This document shows, one piece after another, positions 51,211 through 60,867 of a stretch of 64,000 nt of DNA. Source of the DNA: Thermoplasmata archaeon (lineage in GTDB: Archaea > Thermoplasmatota > Thermoplasmata > Lutacidiplasmatales > UBA184); contig JAGWLG010000014.1 in NCBI GenBank assembly GCA_028864975.1, forward strand, positions 1 through 64,000, read 5' to 3'. Every line of letters begins with the position of its first letter. Position 1 is the stretch's first letter. A program made the position numbers and the translations under genes. The notes beneath the pieces were generated by a model. The model was not told the DNA's origin. It made no database searches and saw only the letters and a program-made list of their open reading frames with translations.

Positions 51211-53376
51211 CTAGGAGGGATGGAGACTGACCGCCGCGGTTTCGATACCGGCACCAGGGTCGAGCTGGTAGGCCGCGATCTGGACGCCGATCGCGGGGGC
51301 TCCAATCGTGAAGTTGAGGACGATGGAGGTCCATCCCCCGCCCCGCAGCAATGAATGCGGAACGTAGAGGATCGCGTCAGGATCTCCCGCGAAGCCTTCG
51401 ACATGGAGGAACAGCACCGAGCTAGTGTTGGTCGGCGGAGCGCCTGGGCCCATCGGTTCCTCGGCCAGAAGGACGTCCATCGAATAGTTCCCCACGGGCA
51501 GCGACACCGCGGGCGTGTCCCAGAGGTGGGTGGTCTCTCCGGGCATGCCCCAGAGGGCTTCGTTGTAGGGGGTTCCGGGAGCCGCGAGCAGGTTGGTGGC
51601 CGGGTCTGCGAGGAGCGCGGCGGGGGTCCAAGCCCAAAGTGGGTGGACGGGACCCCCCAGTAGAAGAGCAGGCCCGTGGTATCCACTTTCGAACAGGATT
51701 ACACCGCCGACGGGAGTTTCCTCCACGATTCCCACCACCCCATAGTCGCCCGTCGAGTACAGTATTTCGTCCAGCCAGGAGGGGACCAACCAATCGCGGT
51801 TCTCCGAGATCAGTACGTAGCGGGGGAGTTCGGCCGAGCTGAACGGAAGAAAGGCCGGGTACTGGTTCGGGTCCCAGTACAGACTGTAGGCATGGAGGTT
51901 GTTCGCTACGAGGGGAAAGAGGTTGTCCGAGGCCAGTACGACCGCACCAGGGGGGATGAGCGAGACTAGCTGAGTGACGTCGCTGTACCCGGGGGGGACC
52001 TCATATGAGAACTGGTAGGCGGCCCCCTGCCCGGAGTCATGCAGGACAGGGTCGAGCGGGCTCATGAGGAGATTGACTGCGACAAGAGCGGTGACGGTCA
52101 CCGCCACGGTTCCTCTGGAGGGACGCCGGAGCCCCACCGGGCTCGCTCGTCGCTGCGCCCCGGTAGAGGTCTCCTGCCACCATCCCTGGAGCCTTCGAAG
52201 ACCAAAGATGAATGAGAGCATCAGAGGGATCGCGAAAATGTACCCATACTGGAATCCGATGATCGAGAAGTTCGCATTCGTGTTGAAGACGGTGAAAATC
52301 CACCATGGGAACGCCAGGACGTACCCTCGCAGCGACAAGAGGGGGACCAGGCCAAGCAGCGCGTATGTGATGATCCAGAACGAGAGCTTCCCGAAGGGGT
52401 CCACGGAGGCCCCCCCGAGACCGACTCCGAGAAGCCCTGGAGATGCCCCAATGACGCCCTCTCCAGGAGCCCGCACGATCGGAGAAATCGGGGGAAGCCC
52501 CAGGAGAGGTTGTATCCAGAACGACTGAAGGAACCGCAGAAAGTAGTAGCTCACGATGGAGGCGAGGAGGAGGGCAGCCGACACCTGGTGGCGTCGGTCG
52601 AGGAGGTACCAGCGTAGTTGGGCTCCGAGAGGGCGGAGCAACGCTCTAAGCCGTTGCGAACCCCAGCTTGAACGCCAACCTTGAAGCAGCCCACGTAGGC
52701 CGTCCCTAGAAGGGAGAAGGAACACCAGGGCTATTGTCGCCATGAGTACGGGAGCAATCTCCATGGTCAGAAGGGCCACCACGGCGACAGCCGCACCCCA
52801 GGCGTACTGGCGACGGTACCATAGCAGGAAGAAGGTGAAGAACTCCACCGGGAGAAACGCCTCGACATGGAAATCGTAGATGCTTGAACCGATGACCGCC
52901 GCGGAGCACAGGAAGAGCAGAGGTGGAGTGAGCGCGATAGGTCCGCGCCCAACAACCTCACGCGAGAGGAGATAGAGAGGAATCGCCGCCCCGGCCACCA
53001 CAATCGACTGGAGAGTGAAGAGGGTCAGCGGCGAGGGCAGGGCATCGTACACGGGAGCCACGGCGAACAAGACGAAGGAGGTGTGGACCTCAAGGAACGA
53101 GGGATACCCCGCGACCTCGAAGTCGGCGGCCTCGTAAAGTGGACGACCGTGCCCGACGGACCATAGCGCCTGTTGGTAGAGCCCCAGGTCCCAGGTGGTC
53201 GCCTGCAGCTCGAGCACTCGAAGCTCGTCGATCGTAACTGTGGCGATTACATAGAAGACCATTCCGCCCAAGAGCACCAGGTACGGACGCCGAAGGATCC
53301 GTCGTACGAGCCTGGCCATCGAGTCGAGGGGACCCCCGGCCTGCTGGGTAGCTCCGCCAGGATCCAGCGGGGTCAT
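51211..53376 (-). CDS. DUF2079 membrane protein (GT-C-like), copy 1
   Basis: A 721-residue polytopic protein. The first outside loop after helix 1 has the DUF2079 signature TTWDLGLYQQALWSVGHG, then PSFLEVHTSFVLFAVAPVYDALPSP and SIYDFHVEAFLPVEFFTFF. About 11 membrane helices are followed by an outside C-terminal domain (about 460-721) with beta-like sequence ending in a probable jelly-roll. Asp near the loop start and the two His-containing motifs are conserved in the family and could bind the lipid-phosphate donor. DUF2079 proteins are thought to be GT-C glycosyltransferases; no substrate is known. ATG 53376 or 53319 can start it. Confidence 0.88.
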   Translation of the reverse strand: MTPLDPGGATQQAGGPLDSMARLVRRILRRPYLVLLGGMVFYVIATVTIDELRVLELQATTWDLGLYQQALWSVGHGRPLYEAADFEVAGYPSFLEVHTSFVLFAVAPVYDALPSPLTLFTLQSIVVAGAAIPLYLLSREVVGRGPIALTPPLLFLCSAAVIGSSIYDFHVEAFLPVEFFTFFLLWYRRQYAWGAAVAVVALLTMEIAPVLMATIALVFLLPSRDGLRGLLQGWRSSWGSQRLRALLRPLGAQLRWYLLDRRHQVSAALLLASIVSYYFLRFLQSFWIQPLLGLPPISPIVRAPGEGVIGASPGLLGVGLGGASVDPFGKLSFWIITYALLGLVPLLSLRGYVLAFPWWIFTVFNTNANFSIIGFQYGYIFAIPLMLSFIFGLRRLQGWWQETSTGAQRRASPVGLRRPSRGTVAVTVTALVAVNLLMSPLDPVLHDSGQGAAYQFSYEVPPGYSDVTQLVSLIPPGAVVLASDNLFPLVANNLHAYSLYWDPNQYPAFLPFSSAELPRYVLISENRDWLVPSWLDEILYSTGDYGVVGIVEETPVGGVILFESGYHGPALLLGGPVHPLWAWTPAALLADPATNLLAAPGTPYNEALWGMPGETTHLWDTPAVSLPVGNYSMDVLLAEEPMGPGAPPTNTSSVLFLHVEGFAGDPDAILYVPHSLLRGGGWTSIVLNFTIGAPAIGVQIAAYQLDPGAGIETAAVSLHPS

Positions 53377-53482
53377 GGGCCGAGCAGACCCCTCGGAGGT
53401 AAGAGCCTACCCACGATCCTGCAGGCGACGTCGCTCCCGGGGAGGGACGAGGCTCTGCCCCAATGATGCCCGACCGCCCCTA

Positions 53483-55264
53483 TCACCCACCGATGCGGCC
53501 TGTTGAATCCACGCTCGCATCCCGTCCGGCCGAGGGTTCGTAAAGGGACGACAGGGGCTGGGTGCTGGCCACTTGGTAGAGCTCAATCGTCCCCTTCGGT
53601 ACACCGGTCACCTCCCCGATAAGGTCGTACGCTGAGGCATTCCCCAACAGCACGAGCAGCCATGCGGGAACGCCGTTCACCTCATTGGAGGAGATTAGGA
53701 CATACGTGGGGAGGTGCGAGACGTTGAACGGGAAATGATGCAGCGCATCGGTGCCCGTAGGGAAGAAGGAGTAGGCGTTCACGTCGTTCGCGACCAGCGG
53801 GAACAGGTCGTCGCTCGCTACGACGACGGCCCCGGACGGGATATGGGACGCTAGCATCTCCACCTCAGCAAACTGTGACGGTGGGAGGTAGCTCACCTGG
53901 TACCCACTTCCCTGCTGGTGGTTCTGCATCAGGGGGTCCAGAGGAGACAGACCCACTTCGAGGATCACCATGGCCACTAGCGCCCACGATAGGAGGCCAG
54001 GGTGCCGCGCCCATAGGTCCCAACGCGCATGCGAGGCCGGGATGTCCGAGGTAGTATGACCGCGCATTCGTGGCCTCGTCCGGATTGTCGAGGGGTGCAT
54101 CCTCAGCGCGAACTCTGGGAGCGAGATGTCGAGGTCAGAGACCCCATAGACGAAGCCCACCAGCAGCGGGACCACGGGAAGGAAGCCATATTGCAACCCC
54201 AGCTTGGTGTACTCGAGACTACTGAGGAAAGTGTAAGCGAGCCAAGGGAGGACGAGAATCTGGGTCCTCAGAGCACGGAACGGCAGGAAAGCAACGAGGG
54301 CGTAGGCAAGAACCCAGTACCCGACCCTCTGGGAGACCCCTATGACGATGTGGGAGGGCTGGAGGTGAAGGTCTCCGCCCACGAACGGGACGGGTGGGTT
54401 CGCCGCGGGCATCAATGGGGTCAGCAGGACGACCGACGGGTCGTCCTGCATCAGGCGCAGAAGCCCAAAAGCAGCGACCGAGGCCAATAGCAGGATCATC
54501 GTTGCCCGGGTCGTCCGAGGCACCAGCCACCGTCGGACGATGCTGACGGTGTCTCGTATCCACCCTTCGGGCGGCCGCCGCCCCGCTCTGACTCCTTGGA
54601 CTAGGGACTTGTACAGCTCCCCGAGGGCCGGATAGAGAAAGTAGAGTGCAAGGGCCCCGACCAGGAACGGTGTCACCTCGATGGTCGCGAAGCTTAGGAA
54701 GGCAACAGCTGCTCCCCACCAGTACCTCCCTCGTTTCCACAAGAGAAAGATGGTGAAGAGCTCTAACGGCAGGAAGGACTCCAGGTGAAAGTCGGCGAGG
54801 TTTGCAGAGATAAGCAACGGGGAGACCAGGTATACTCCCGCGGATAGGAGCGACTTCTTCTCCGACCCCGTGACGTCCAGAGCGATCCAATATAGGGGGA
54901 ACGCAGCCAGGCCTACGATCAGCGCTTGGAGGGCGAACAGCGTGATCGGGGATGCTGCGAGGGTATAGACGGGGACGAGAGCCACCACGACAAACGAAGG
55001 ATGGATCTCGAAGAGCGAGGACGCACCCGATTGTTGGTAGTCATCGGCTTCGTAGAGGGGGTGGCCATGACTAGTGGACCAGAGCGCCTGTTGGAATGTG
55101 CCTATATCCCAGTCTCCGGTCGCAAGTTCCACGTAACGGGCCGTGGAGAGCGAGAGCAAGACGACGATGTAGACCAGGACGAAGAGGACCAACAACGGGT
55201 GCAGATCCTGGTGCCGCGAAACGTTCGGGAGGCCTTCCGCTGCTTGGGTCCTCCGCGCCTGCAT
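53483..55264 (-). CDS. DUF2079 membrane protein (GT-C-like), copy 2
   Basis: A 593-residue paralogue of copy 1. The signatures read TGDWDIGTFQQALWSTSHG, SSLFEIHPSFVVVALVPVYTLAASP and LADFHLESFLPLELFTIF. The outside C-terminal part is short (about 470-593), lacking most of the beta domain that copy 1 carries, and contains SGAVVVASDDLFPLVANDVNAYSFF, a stretch conserved in all three copies. It is 27 bases after copy 3 and 106 bases before copy 1, so the three are probably one transcript. Confidence 0.88.
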   Translation of the reverse strand: MQARRTQAAEGLPNVSRHQDLHPLLVLFVLVYIVVLLSLSTARYVELATGDWDIGTFQQALWSTSHGHPLYEADDYQQSGASSLFEIHPSFVVVALVPVYTLAASPITLFALQALIVGLAAFPLYWIALDVTGSEKKSLLSAGVYLVSPLLISANLADFHLESFLPLELFTIFLLWKRGRYWWGAAVAFLSFATIEVTPFLVGALALYFLYPALGELYKSLVQGVRAGRRPPEGWIRDTVSIVRRWLVPRTTRATMILLLASVAAFGLLRLMQDDPSVVLLTPLMPAANPPVPFVGGDLHLQPSHIVIGVSQRVGYWVLAYALVAFLPFRALRTQILVLPWLAYTFLSSLEYTKLGLQYGFLPVVPLLVGFVYGVSDLDISLPEFALRMHPSTIRTRPRMRGHTTSDIPASHARWDLWARHPGLLSWALVAMVILEVGLSPLDPLMQNHQQGSGYQVSYLPPSQFAEVEMLASHIPSGAVVVASDDLFPLVANDVNAYSFFPTGTDALHHFPFNVSHLPTYVLISSNEVNGVPAWLLVLLGNASAYDLIGEVTGVPKGTIELYQVASTQPLSSLYEPSAGRDASVDSTGRIGG

Positions 55265-55291
55265 GGAGCGTTCTTCCTCGACCTCCCTGAC

Positions 55292-57079
55292 TCAGGAGTG
55301 GCCCGTGCAGTCCGATTGCAAGTAGACCGGACCCCACCAAGAATAGCCCAACTCATACAGGTACACAGAACCCACCGATGTGCAGACCACCGAGGCGCGC
55401 AGCCCAAACTCGTAGTTCTTGAAAATGGCCGCGGAAAGCCAAGAGGGGACGGTTGGGGCAAACTCGTCAGAGTAGAGCACGAACTGCGGAAGGTGTGAGG
55501 CATTGAAAGGAAGGTAGGACCCATTGGTGGGGTACCAATAGAACGAGTAGGCGTGGACGTTGTTCGCGACGAATGGGAACAGCTCGGTCGTCGCCACCAC
55601 GTACGCGCCCACTGGCACCAATTGGGCGAGCCTCTGCACGTCCTGGAACCCCGGGGGGTGGTCGAACGAGTTCCAGTAGCCCGGGGGATATGCGTCCCTC
55701 TCGGACGGGGTCGTGGTCAGCGGGTTCGCAGGACCCACCGCGAGGTTCACAACGAGCACGATCGCCAATCCCGCCACGAGCCCTCCGCTCCGGTAGAGCT
55801 CGCGTAGGCCCGGAAACCTCGATCCACGGGACCTCACGAGGGCGCGAATCGACGACACAAACCTGGCTACGAACGCCCGGAGGGTCGTCACCGGTAGCTT
55901 TCGGACCCCGAAGGCCATCCCGACGAAGACCCCATAGGCGGCCACCAAACTGTACTGGAATCCTATGGAGACGTAGTTGAGATCAGGGCTGAAGAACGTG
56001 AAAAGCATCCATGGGAGTCCCAACAGAAGCGCCCTGGGGCAGAGGAGGGGAACGAACAGGACAAGGGCGTAGACCAGGACCCAGTACTCCAGTTTCGCTC
56101 CGAGGAAGTCCTCGAGGAACCCCCATCCCAGGCCGAGGCTCGAGGGTGTAAAGCCCCATTGCTTGCCGGAGGAGGGGACAGAGCCACCGAGGATAATCGA
56201 GGACCACGGGCCCTGCAGCATCCTGAGGAGAAGGTACGTGGCGCCGGCGAGGACCCCCATGAAGAGGCCCATCAGGATTGTGCGTCTCTCCGGCCATGCG
56301 AGGCGGAGCTCGCTCGAGGCCTGCCAGGCACCGCTCTGTGGTCGGCCGAGTAGATGTCCTTTGATCCGCTCGAGCCAGCCCCAACGCACCTGGGGAACGA
56401 GAAAGAAGAGGGCGGTGGAGATGACGAAGAGCGGTCCAATCTCCAACGTCAGCATCGCCACGACCGCGCTGACGACTGTCGCGACCCAACGCTCGAGGTA
56501 CCAGAAGTAGAACAATGAGAAGAGCTCGAGCGGAAGAAATGCCTCCAAGTGGACATCGTACATCTGCGAGGCGAGGAGGGGCGTCCATGCGAGATAGAGG
56601 ACGGCGACCCAGAGCGACTTCCCGCTCGATCTGGTGATTGAGACGGTAAGCGCGTAGAGGGGAATGGCGGCGAGCGCCACCACGACGCTCTGAACCGCGA
56701 GGAGCGTGAATCCGGATGGGAACACCCAGTAGATCGCAGCCAGGGGATAGAGCATGAAGGAGGGATGGACCTGAAAGAAAGATGACGCCCCGATGGTCTC
56801 CGAGCTTCCCGAGTTGTAGAACCCCTGGCCGTGCGAGCCGGTCCATAGGGCCTGCTGCATGATGCCGAAGTCCCAGTTCTCATCGTAGAATCCCATGAGT
56901 CTGAGAGAGGAGAGCGCGAAAGATCCTAGCACGTAGATGGCGACTGCGAGCCACAACAGACGCGGCAAGCGTGGATGGGAGAGCCGAGGTGCCCCCCTCG
57001 CGCCGTCCGGGTCTCGAGGTCGCTCCTGCTCTGACTGGCCTTCCTCTAGGCTAGGGCCAAGTTCCCGGGCGTCGTTCAT
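55292..57079 (-). CDS. DUF2079 membrane protein (GT-C-like), copy 3
   Basis: A 595-residue paralogue from ATG 57079, which overlaps the FkbM stop (ATGA). The signatures are ENWDFGIMQQALWTGSHG, SSFFQVHPSFMLYPLAAIYWVFPSG and MYDVHLEAFLPLELFSLF. Compared with copies 1 and 2 the Glu before the loop His is Gln (FQVH instead of LEVH/FEIH), and the downstream DFH is DVH. These are the positions most likely to be catalytic, so copy 3 may differ in donor or activity. It shares VPVGAYVVATTELFPFVANNVHAYSFY near the C-terminal domain. Confidence 0.88.
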   Translation of the reverse strand: MNDARELGPSLEEGQSEQERPRDPDGARGAPRLSHPRLPRLLWLAVAIYVLGSFALSSLRLMGFYDENWDFGIMQQALWTGSHGQGFYNSGSSETIGASSFFQVHPSFMLYPLAAIYWVFPSGFTLLAVQSVVVALAAIPLYALTVSITRSSGKSLWVAVLYLAWTPLLASQMYDVHLEAFLPLELFSLFYFWYLERWVATVVSAVVAMLTLEIGPLFVISTALFFLVPQVRWGWLERIKGHLLGRPQSGAWQASSELRLAWPERRTILMGLFMGVLAGATYLLLRMLQGPWSSIILGGSVPSSGKQWGFTPSSLGLGWGFLEDFLGAKLEYWVLVYALVLFVPLLCPRALLLGLPWMLFTFFSPDLNYVSIGFQYSLVAAYGVFVGMAFGVRKLPVTTLRAFVARFVSSIRALVRSRGSRFPGLRELYRSGGLVAGLAIVLVVNLAVGPANPLTTTPSERDAYPPGYWNSFDHPPGFQDVQRLAQLVPVGAYVVATTELFPFVANNVHAYSFYWYPTNGSYLPFNASHLPQFVLYSDEFAPTVPSWLSAAIFKNYEFGLRASVVCTSVGSVYLYELGYSWWGPVYLQSDCTGHS

Positions 57080-58128
57080 GCCTTCGTGGCGATCCCCGCC
57101 CGAGAGGCGTAGATGGGCCCCTTGATTCCCAGCAGGTTCGTGTTCAGCACCCGTCGAAGGTCTTGGGGCGCTCTCAGACTTCGGAGCCCATAGCCGCGAC
57201 CAGCATCCGAACGGGTCACTTGGAACAGTGAGAAGCTGTTGCTGAGAGCCTCCCACATCTGTTGAGATGCGAACTGCCGGTTCCATTCCACGATGACGGC
57301 CATGTCCTCCGTCGACCGAAGGAAGTTCGACATGCCGCGTATCACCGCGAGCTCGCTCCCCTCGACATCGATCTTGACGACGGCGGCGCGGGACGCGGGC
57401 AGCACCCCGTCGAGGGAGACGACCTGAACCGCGAACTCCCGCGACGATGGCGAGCCACTGACCAGGCTCCCCCAGCCGTCCTCAAAACGCTCGACCCGTA
57501 GCACGCCCTCAGAGCGCTTCTCGCCCGCGGCCTCGCATCGTGTTGAAACGAGGCCCTCGGCCGAGTTCAGGCGGACGTTGGCCTGGAGACGTCGAAAGAC
57601 CTCGGGGTTCGGCTCGAAGGCCACCACGCGACCGTTCGGTCGCACCCACGACTGTGCGAGGGCAGTGAAGTATCCGCTGTTCGCGCCAACGTCAACGAAG
57701 AGCTCCCCCGGACGGAGCAAGTCGCCAAGGAGGGCCGTGGTTTCGGGCTCGTAGGACCCATCGCGGCGAAGCGCCCAATAGGTACGCACGTCCCGCATCT
57801 GGCGAAGATCGAGATCGAGCTTGCCCTCCGACAGGGGAACCACAAGGCTCGGTCCCACAGAGGAAAGAAGCTTGGCCTGGTAGAGATGGAACCAAGTGAT
57901 CATGAACTTCTGCGCCCACCAACTGCTTCCTGGAACCCGTGAAGTGAGGTCCACCACCTTAGCCCAGCCGGCACCCCTGTCGCGGGGGGGGTGCCTGCCT
58001 CCGAACCCGCCTAAAGGGGCCACCGCAGCGCGCGCTCCTATCCCCGCGGTCCTCCCCGTTGCAACGGCTGGTGAGGACCGGGAGGACACGTCCATCCTAG
58101 CACCCTGAGGTCGTCGTACGAGATTCAC
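57076..58128 (-). CDS. FkbM-family methyltransferase
   Basis: A 350-residue protein with a Methyltransf_21 domain: LFVDVGANSGYFTALAQ near 143-159, VVAFEPNPEVFRRLQANV near 168-185, and VVKIDVEGSELAVIRGM near 247-263. The N-terminal about 65 residues are low-complexity. The GTG at 58128 is shown; ATG 58095 is an equally good start. It opens the operon that continues with three DUF2079 genes, so the methylated product and the GT-C-like proteins probably belong to the same glycan. Confidence 0.88.
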   Translation of the reverse strand: MNLVRRPQGARMDVSSRSSPAVATGRTAGIGARAAVAPLGGFGGRHPPRDRGAGWAKVVDLTSRVPGSSWWAQKFMITWFHLYQAKLLSSVGPSLVVPLSEGKLDLDLRQMRDVRTYWALRRDGSYEPETTALLGDLLRPGELFVDVGANSGYFTALAQSWVRPNGRVVAFEPNPEVFRRLQANVRLNSAEGLVSTRCEAAGEKRSEGVLRVERFEDGWGSLVSGSPSSREFAVQVVSLDGVLPASRAAVVKIDVEGSELAVIRGMSNFLRSTEDMAVIVEWNRQFASQQMWEALSNSFSLFQVTRSDAGRGYGLRSLRAPQDLRRVLNTNLLGIKGPIYASRAGIATKA

Positions 58129-58457
58129 TTCGGCGGGACCAGCGGTCTATCGGGGAACCACGGGATTGACCCCAGCATTCTCGGGTTCCAGATGATTTCA
58201 TGAGACTCGCCCCCCACTCGTTCATCTTCCTTGGTGGTGACGGACGATGGAGGTCCTCTCATCGCCGAATTGTCAGTTGCCCAGGGGCGGGTATATATTC
58301 CTCTTGTCCCGGCAGTGGAACTTCATGCTGTGATGACGAGTCGAAGTGTCCTGTTGAGTGCCCGTCGACGTAGGGACCGTGGGGGGAGGGTCTCGTTCTA
58401 CCAAACGGAGATTACGCTTCCGAACTCTGCACACTAGCCGGGGTACCAAGAGATCCT
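58129..58457. other. Divergent spacer with strong TATA and long leader
   Basis: The spacer separates the FkbM-DUF2079 operon from the GT2 gene. It has a clear TATA box at 58291-58300. A 34-codon frame (58333-58437, ending 20 bases before the GT2 start) lies in the predicted leader; it is basic and shows no domain. Confidence 0.4.
58291..58300 (+). promoter_or_regulatory. TATA box upstream of GT2 at 58458
   Basis: GTATATATTC, the most AT-rich element in the spacer. Plus-strand transcription would start near 58320 and give a leader of about 135 bases, unusual for this genome. Confidence 0.45.
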
Positions 58458-59489
58458 ATGTCTCCCTCCCTGTCCGTTCTGATCACTGCATACGGCCCCG
58501 CCCCATTCCTCGCAGAGGCGCTTCGTTCCGTCCGCGATCAGGTAGATCTGTCCCCCACGGACGACATCGTTCTCCTCACGGACAGGCCTAGGGACCTCGA
58601 AGCCTTGGGTTGGCCTCCTAAGGCCCCGCTCCCTCCCCTTCGCCTCGTCAAGCTCGACGAGCCGCAAAAGGGGAAGTTCTTCGCCGCAGGGTTCCAGGCC
58701 TGTCGAGGTGAGGTTGTGGCCACCCTTAACGACGATGACATCTGGGAGCCCCAGAAGATCCAGGTCGTTCGTCGAGCTTTCGAAGGGAACTCGTCTGCAG
58801 CCTATCACCACCATGGCGTGAGCTTCTTCGGCCTTGGGCCGGTCCGTCCCCCGGGGCGGCACCGGCACGCACGGCGGCGCGACGGGGACCAGCGCACCCT
58901 CGTTCGCGGTTCGCGAGGTTGGGAGAGAAGTCTCGGTCGATACGACCTCGGTTTCAACGATAGCTCAATCAGTCTTCGTCGGGACCTGGTCCTCTCCCAC
59001 CTCCCGTGGTTCGAACGGATTGACGCAGGAGAGGACACCTTCCTGCTCTTCTGCGCACTCACGTCGGCTAAGGAGCTACTGCTCGACCCGAGAAGTTTGA
59101 CGCGATACAGGGTCCACGCCAGCAACAGCTCGGTGTCAGGCAACCGCGACGCTCCCGCGGCGGCCGATCGACTTCATCGTGAGTTCGAGAGGAGACTCAA
59201 GCTCTACCAGGTGCTCGAATCGATGGTGGGATCTTGTGCCCCGGAGCGCGAGGAGGTCCGAGCTTGGGCACAGCGAGGTGTCAGGCTCTCCGAGGCCGTA
59301 CTCGCGGTGACCGGATCGAGCTCGTCCCGGAGGACACTCATGAAGGCGGCCGCGGGCCTTCTCGACGATTGGGACGAGTTCGACCCTCCCGTCAACCTGG
59401 CGGTCTCGGCCCTCGCCAGCCTCGGCGTCGCGTCGCGACCCCTAGCCACCCGGGTGCTCTTCCAGCTAGGGATCCGAACGGATATCTAG
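58458..59489 (+). CDS. GT2 (GT-A) glycosyltransferase
   Basis: A 343-residue paralogue of the GT2 at 42.3 kb. SLSVLITAYGPAPFLAEALRSV starts the fold, LNDDDIWEPQK (90-100) is the DxD-type metal site, and the shared block LGFNDSSISLRRDLVL, AGEDTFLLFCALTS and YRVHASNSS follows. The stretch around 128-150 is Arg/His-rich and looks inserted relative to the paralogue. Its last 24 bases overlap the convergent GT4 gene. Confidence 0.88.
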   Translation: MSPSLSVLITAYGPAPFLAEALRSVRDQVDLSPTDDIVLLTDRPRDLEALGWPPKAPLPPLRLVKLDEPQKGKFFAAGFQACRGEVVATLNDDDIWEPQKIQVVRRAFEGNSSAAYHHHGVSFFGLGPVRPPGRHRHARRRDGDQRTLVRGSRGWERSLGRYDLGFNDSSISLRRDLVLSHLPWFERIDAGEDTFLLFCALTSAKELLLDPRSLTRYRVHASNSSVSGNRDAPAAADRLHREFERRLKLYQVLESMVGSCAPEREEVRAWAQRGVRLSEAVLAVTGSSSSRRTLMKAAAGLLDDWDEFDPPVNLAVSALASLGVASRPLATRVLFQLGIRTDI

Positions 59490-60710
59490 CGCCATGCGCT
59501 GAACTCTCCCACCGATGGCGGAAGTCGATCGAAGGCCCCGCAGCGCCGCTCCGACCGCGTCGGGTGCGCTCGTCCCATTGATCAATGATCGAATGACCCC
59601 GCTCCAGAGCTCTGCCACGGTCTCTAGGCCGTAGAACCTTGAGCGCTCGCGGCAGTTCTCGCCCATTGTCGCGGCGTACCCCCGGCGACAAATCTCGTGC
59701 GCCTTGATCACGAACTGGGACGCGTTCTCGACGAGCCACCCTGTCCACCCGTCGATGACGGTCTCCCCCGGCCCCTGTCGCCCGTAGGTAAGGACCGGGG
59801 TCCCGCAGGCCATGGACTCCACAGGGACCAGGCCGAAGGGCTCCTCCGTGAAGGGAAAGGCCGTGAAGAGCGCGTGGGTGTAGAGCGACTTGAGCTCCTC
59901 GTCGCTCACCCGGCCCAGCATCTCGACCTTCCCTCGTCGGGAGCCCTTGAGCCCGCCCTCCACCCATCCCGCGCTCTTCGAACCGAACACCTTGATCGGA
60001 TAGTCGAGCTGGAAGAGCAGCTTCACCGCTTCCACGTCAGTCTCCTTCCCGAGATAGACGAGGATGTAGCTCCGCGAAGGCTGGGCCGAGGTGGGCGCGA
60101 AGGCGTGGGACTGGAGGAAGTGGGGAAGCACGCCGTGGACCTCGACCCCCCGGCTCAGGAACCAAAGCGCGTTGGCCGTACTGTTCGTGTAGATCCGCCG
60201 AACCCCGTGGGCCATCTTCCAGAAGTGTCGTCCATCGACCAGCCCGATGGGGGGTGCGGCGAGGCTGGCCATCCGACGTAGTGAGGGGGTGAGCGAGGGC
60301 TGGATCGTCCGGATCGTCGTGCCCAGCGGTCGACCCATGATCCACCAGATGTCCGCGGGGAGCCACGTCGTCTGGGAGAAGTTCACGCGGAGGCCTGGGC
60401 GGCCTGCGAGACGACGCTCGAGCAATCGACCGTTCAGCCCCAAGAGGGCGTCGCGCGCCCAGGAGAGCACGTAGGACGGCACCTCGTCTCGAGGATGTCG
60501 GGGGCTCGGGAAGCCGGCTCCGCCGTCCACGACCTCCACCCCAAAGGACTCGAGCTCGGCACGGACCTCTGTGCGCACCGCGATCGAAGCAACGGTGACC
60601 TCGAAGCTCTTCGCCAGCTTGCTGGCGAGGGGGGCCACCTGCCCGTACTGGACGAACTGAGGAGTGAGGAGAGGCTCGGTCACGAGCACTAGGCGTTCAG
60701 AAGTGGCCAT
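59466..60710 (-). CDS. GT4 (GT-B) glycosyltransferase
   Basis: A 414-residue glycosyltransferase. The N-terminal domain begins LVLVTEPLLTPQFVQYGQVAPLASKLAKSF. The donor domain has SYILVYLGKETDVEAVKLL, KVEMLGRVSDEELKSLYTHALFTAFPFTEEPFGLVPVESMACGTPVLTYG with the E-x-FG nucleotide contact as EEPFG. It resembles archaeal and bacterial mannosyl/galactosyl-transferases of glycan assembly. ATG 60710 is the only good start. Confidence 0.92.
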   Translation of the reverse strand: MATSERLVLVTEPLLTPQFVQYGQVAPLASKLAKSFEVTVASIAVRTEVRAELESFGVEVVDGGAGFPSPRHPRDEVPSYVLSWARDALLGLNGRLLERRLAGRPGLRVNFSQTTWLPADIWWIMGRPLGTTIRTIQPSLTPSLRRMASLAAPPIGLVDGRHFWKMAHGVRRIYTNSTANALWFLSRGVEVHGVLPHFLQSHAFAPTSAQPSRSYILVYLGKETDVEAVKLLFQLDYPIKVFGSKSAGWVEGGLKGSRRGKVEMLGRVSDEELKSLYTHALFTAFPFTEEPFGLVPVESMACGTPVLTYGRQGPGETVIDGWTGWLVENASQFVIKAHEICRRGYAATMGENCRERSRFYGLETVAELWSGVIRSLINGTSAPDAVGAALRGLRSTSAIGGRVQRMALDIRSDP

Positions 60711-60867
60711 CCCTAGGCCTCCGGCGTGCGATGCACCCTCTGGGGGTGATTAGACCCTTACGTTGCACTCGCACAACGTGCGGAGGTTGGCCGAGCTCCG
60801 GTGGCGCTGGTCGTTGGACCTTTCTGGCCTCGGTTTCGCCAGTTGACCCCGGAAAGAGACACCGGGA

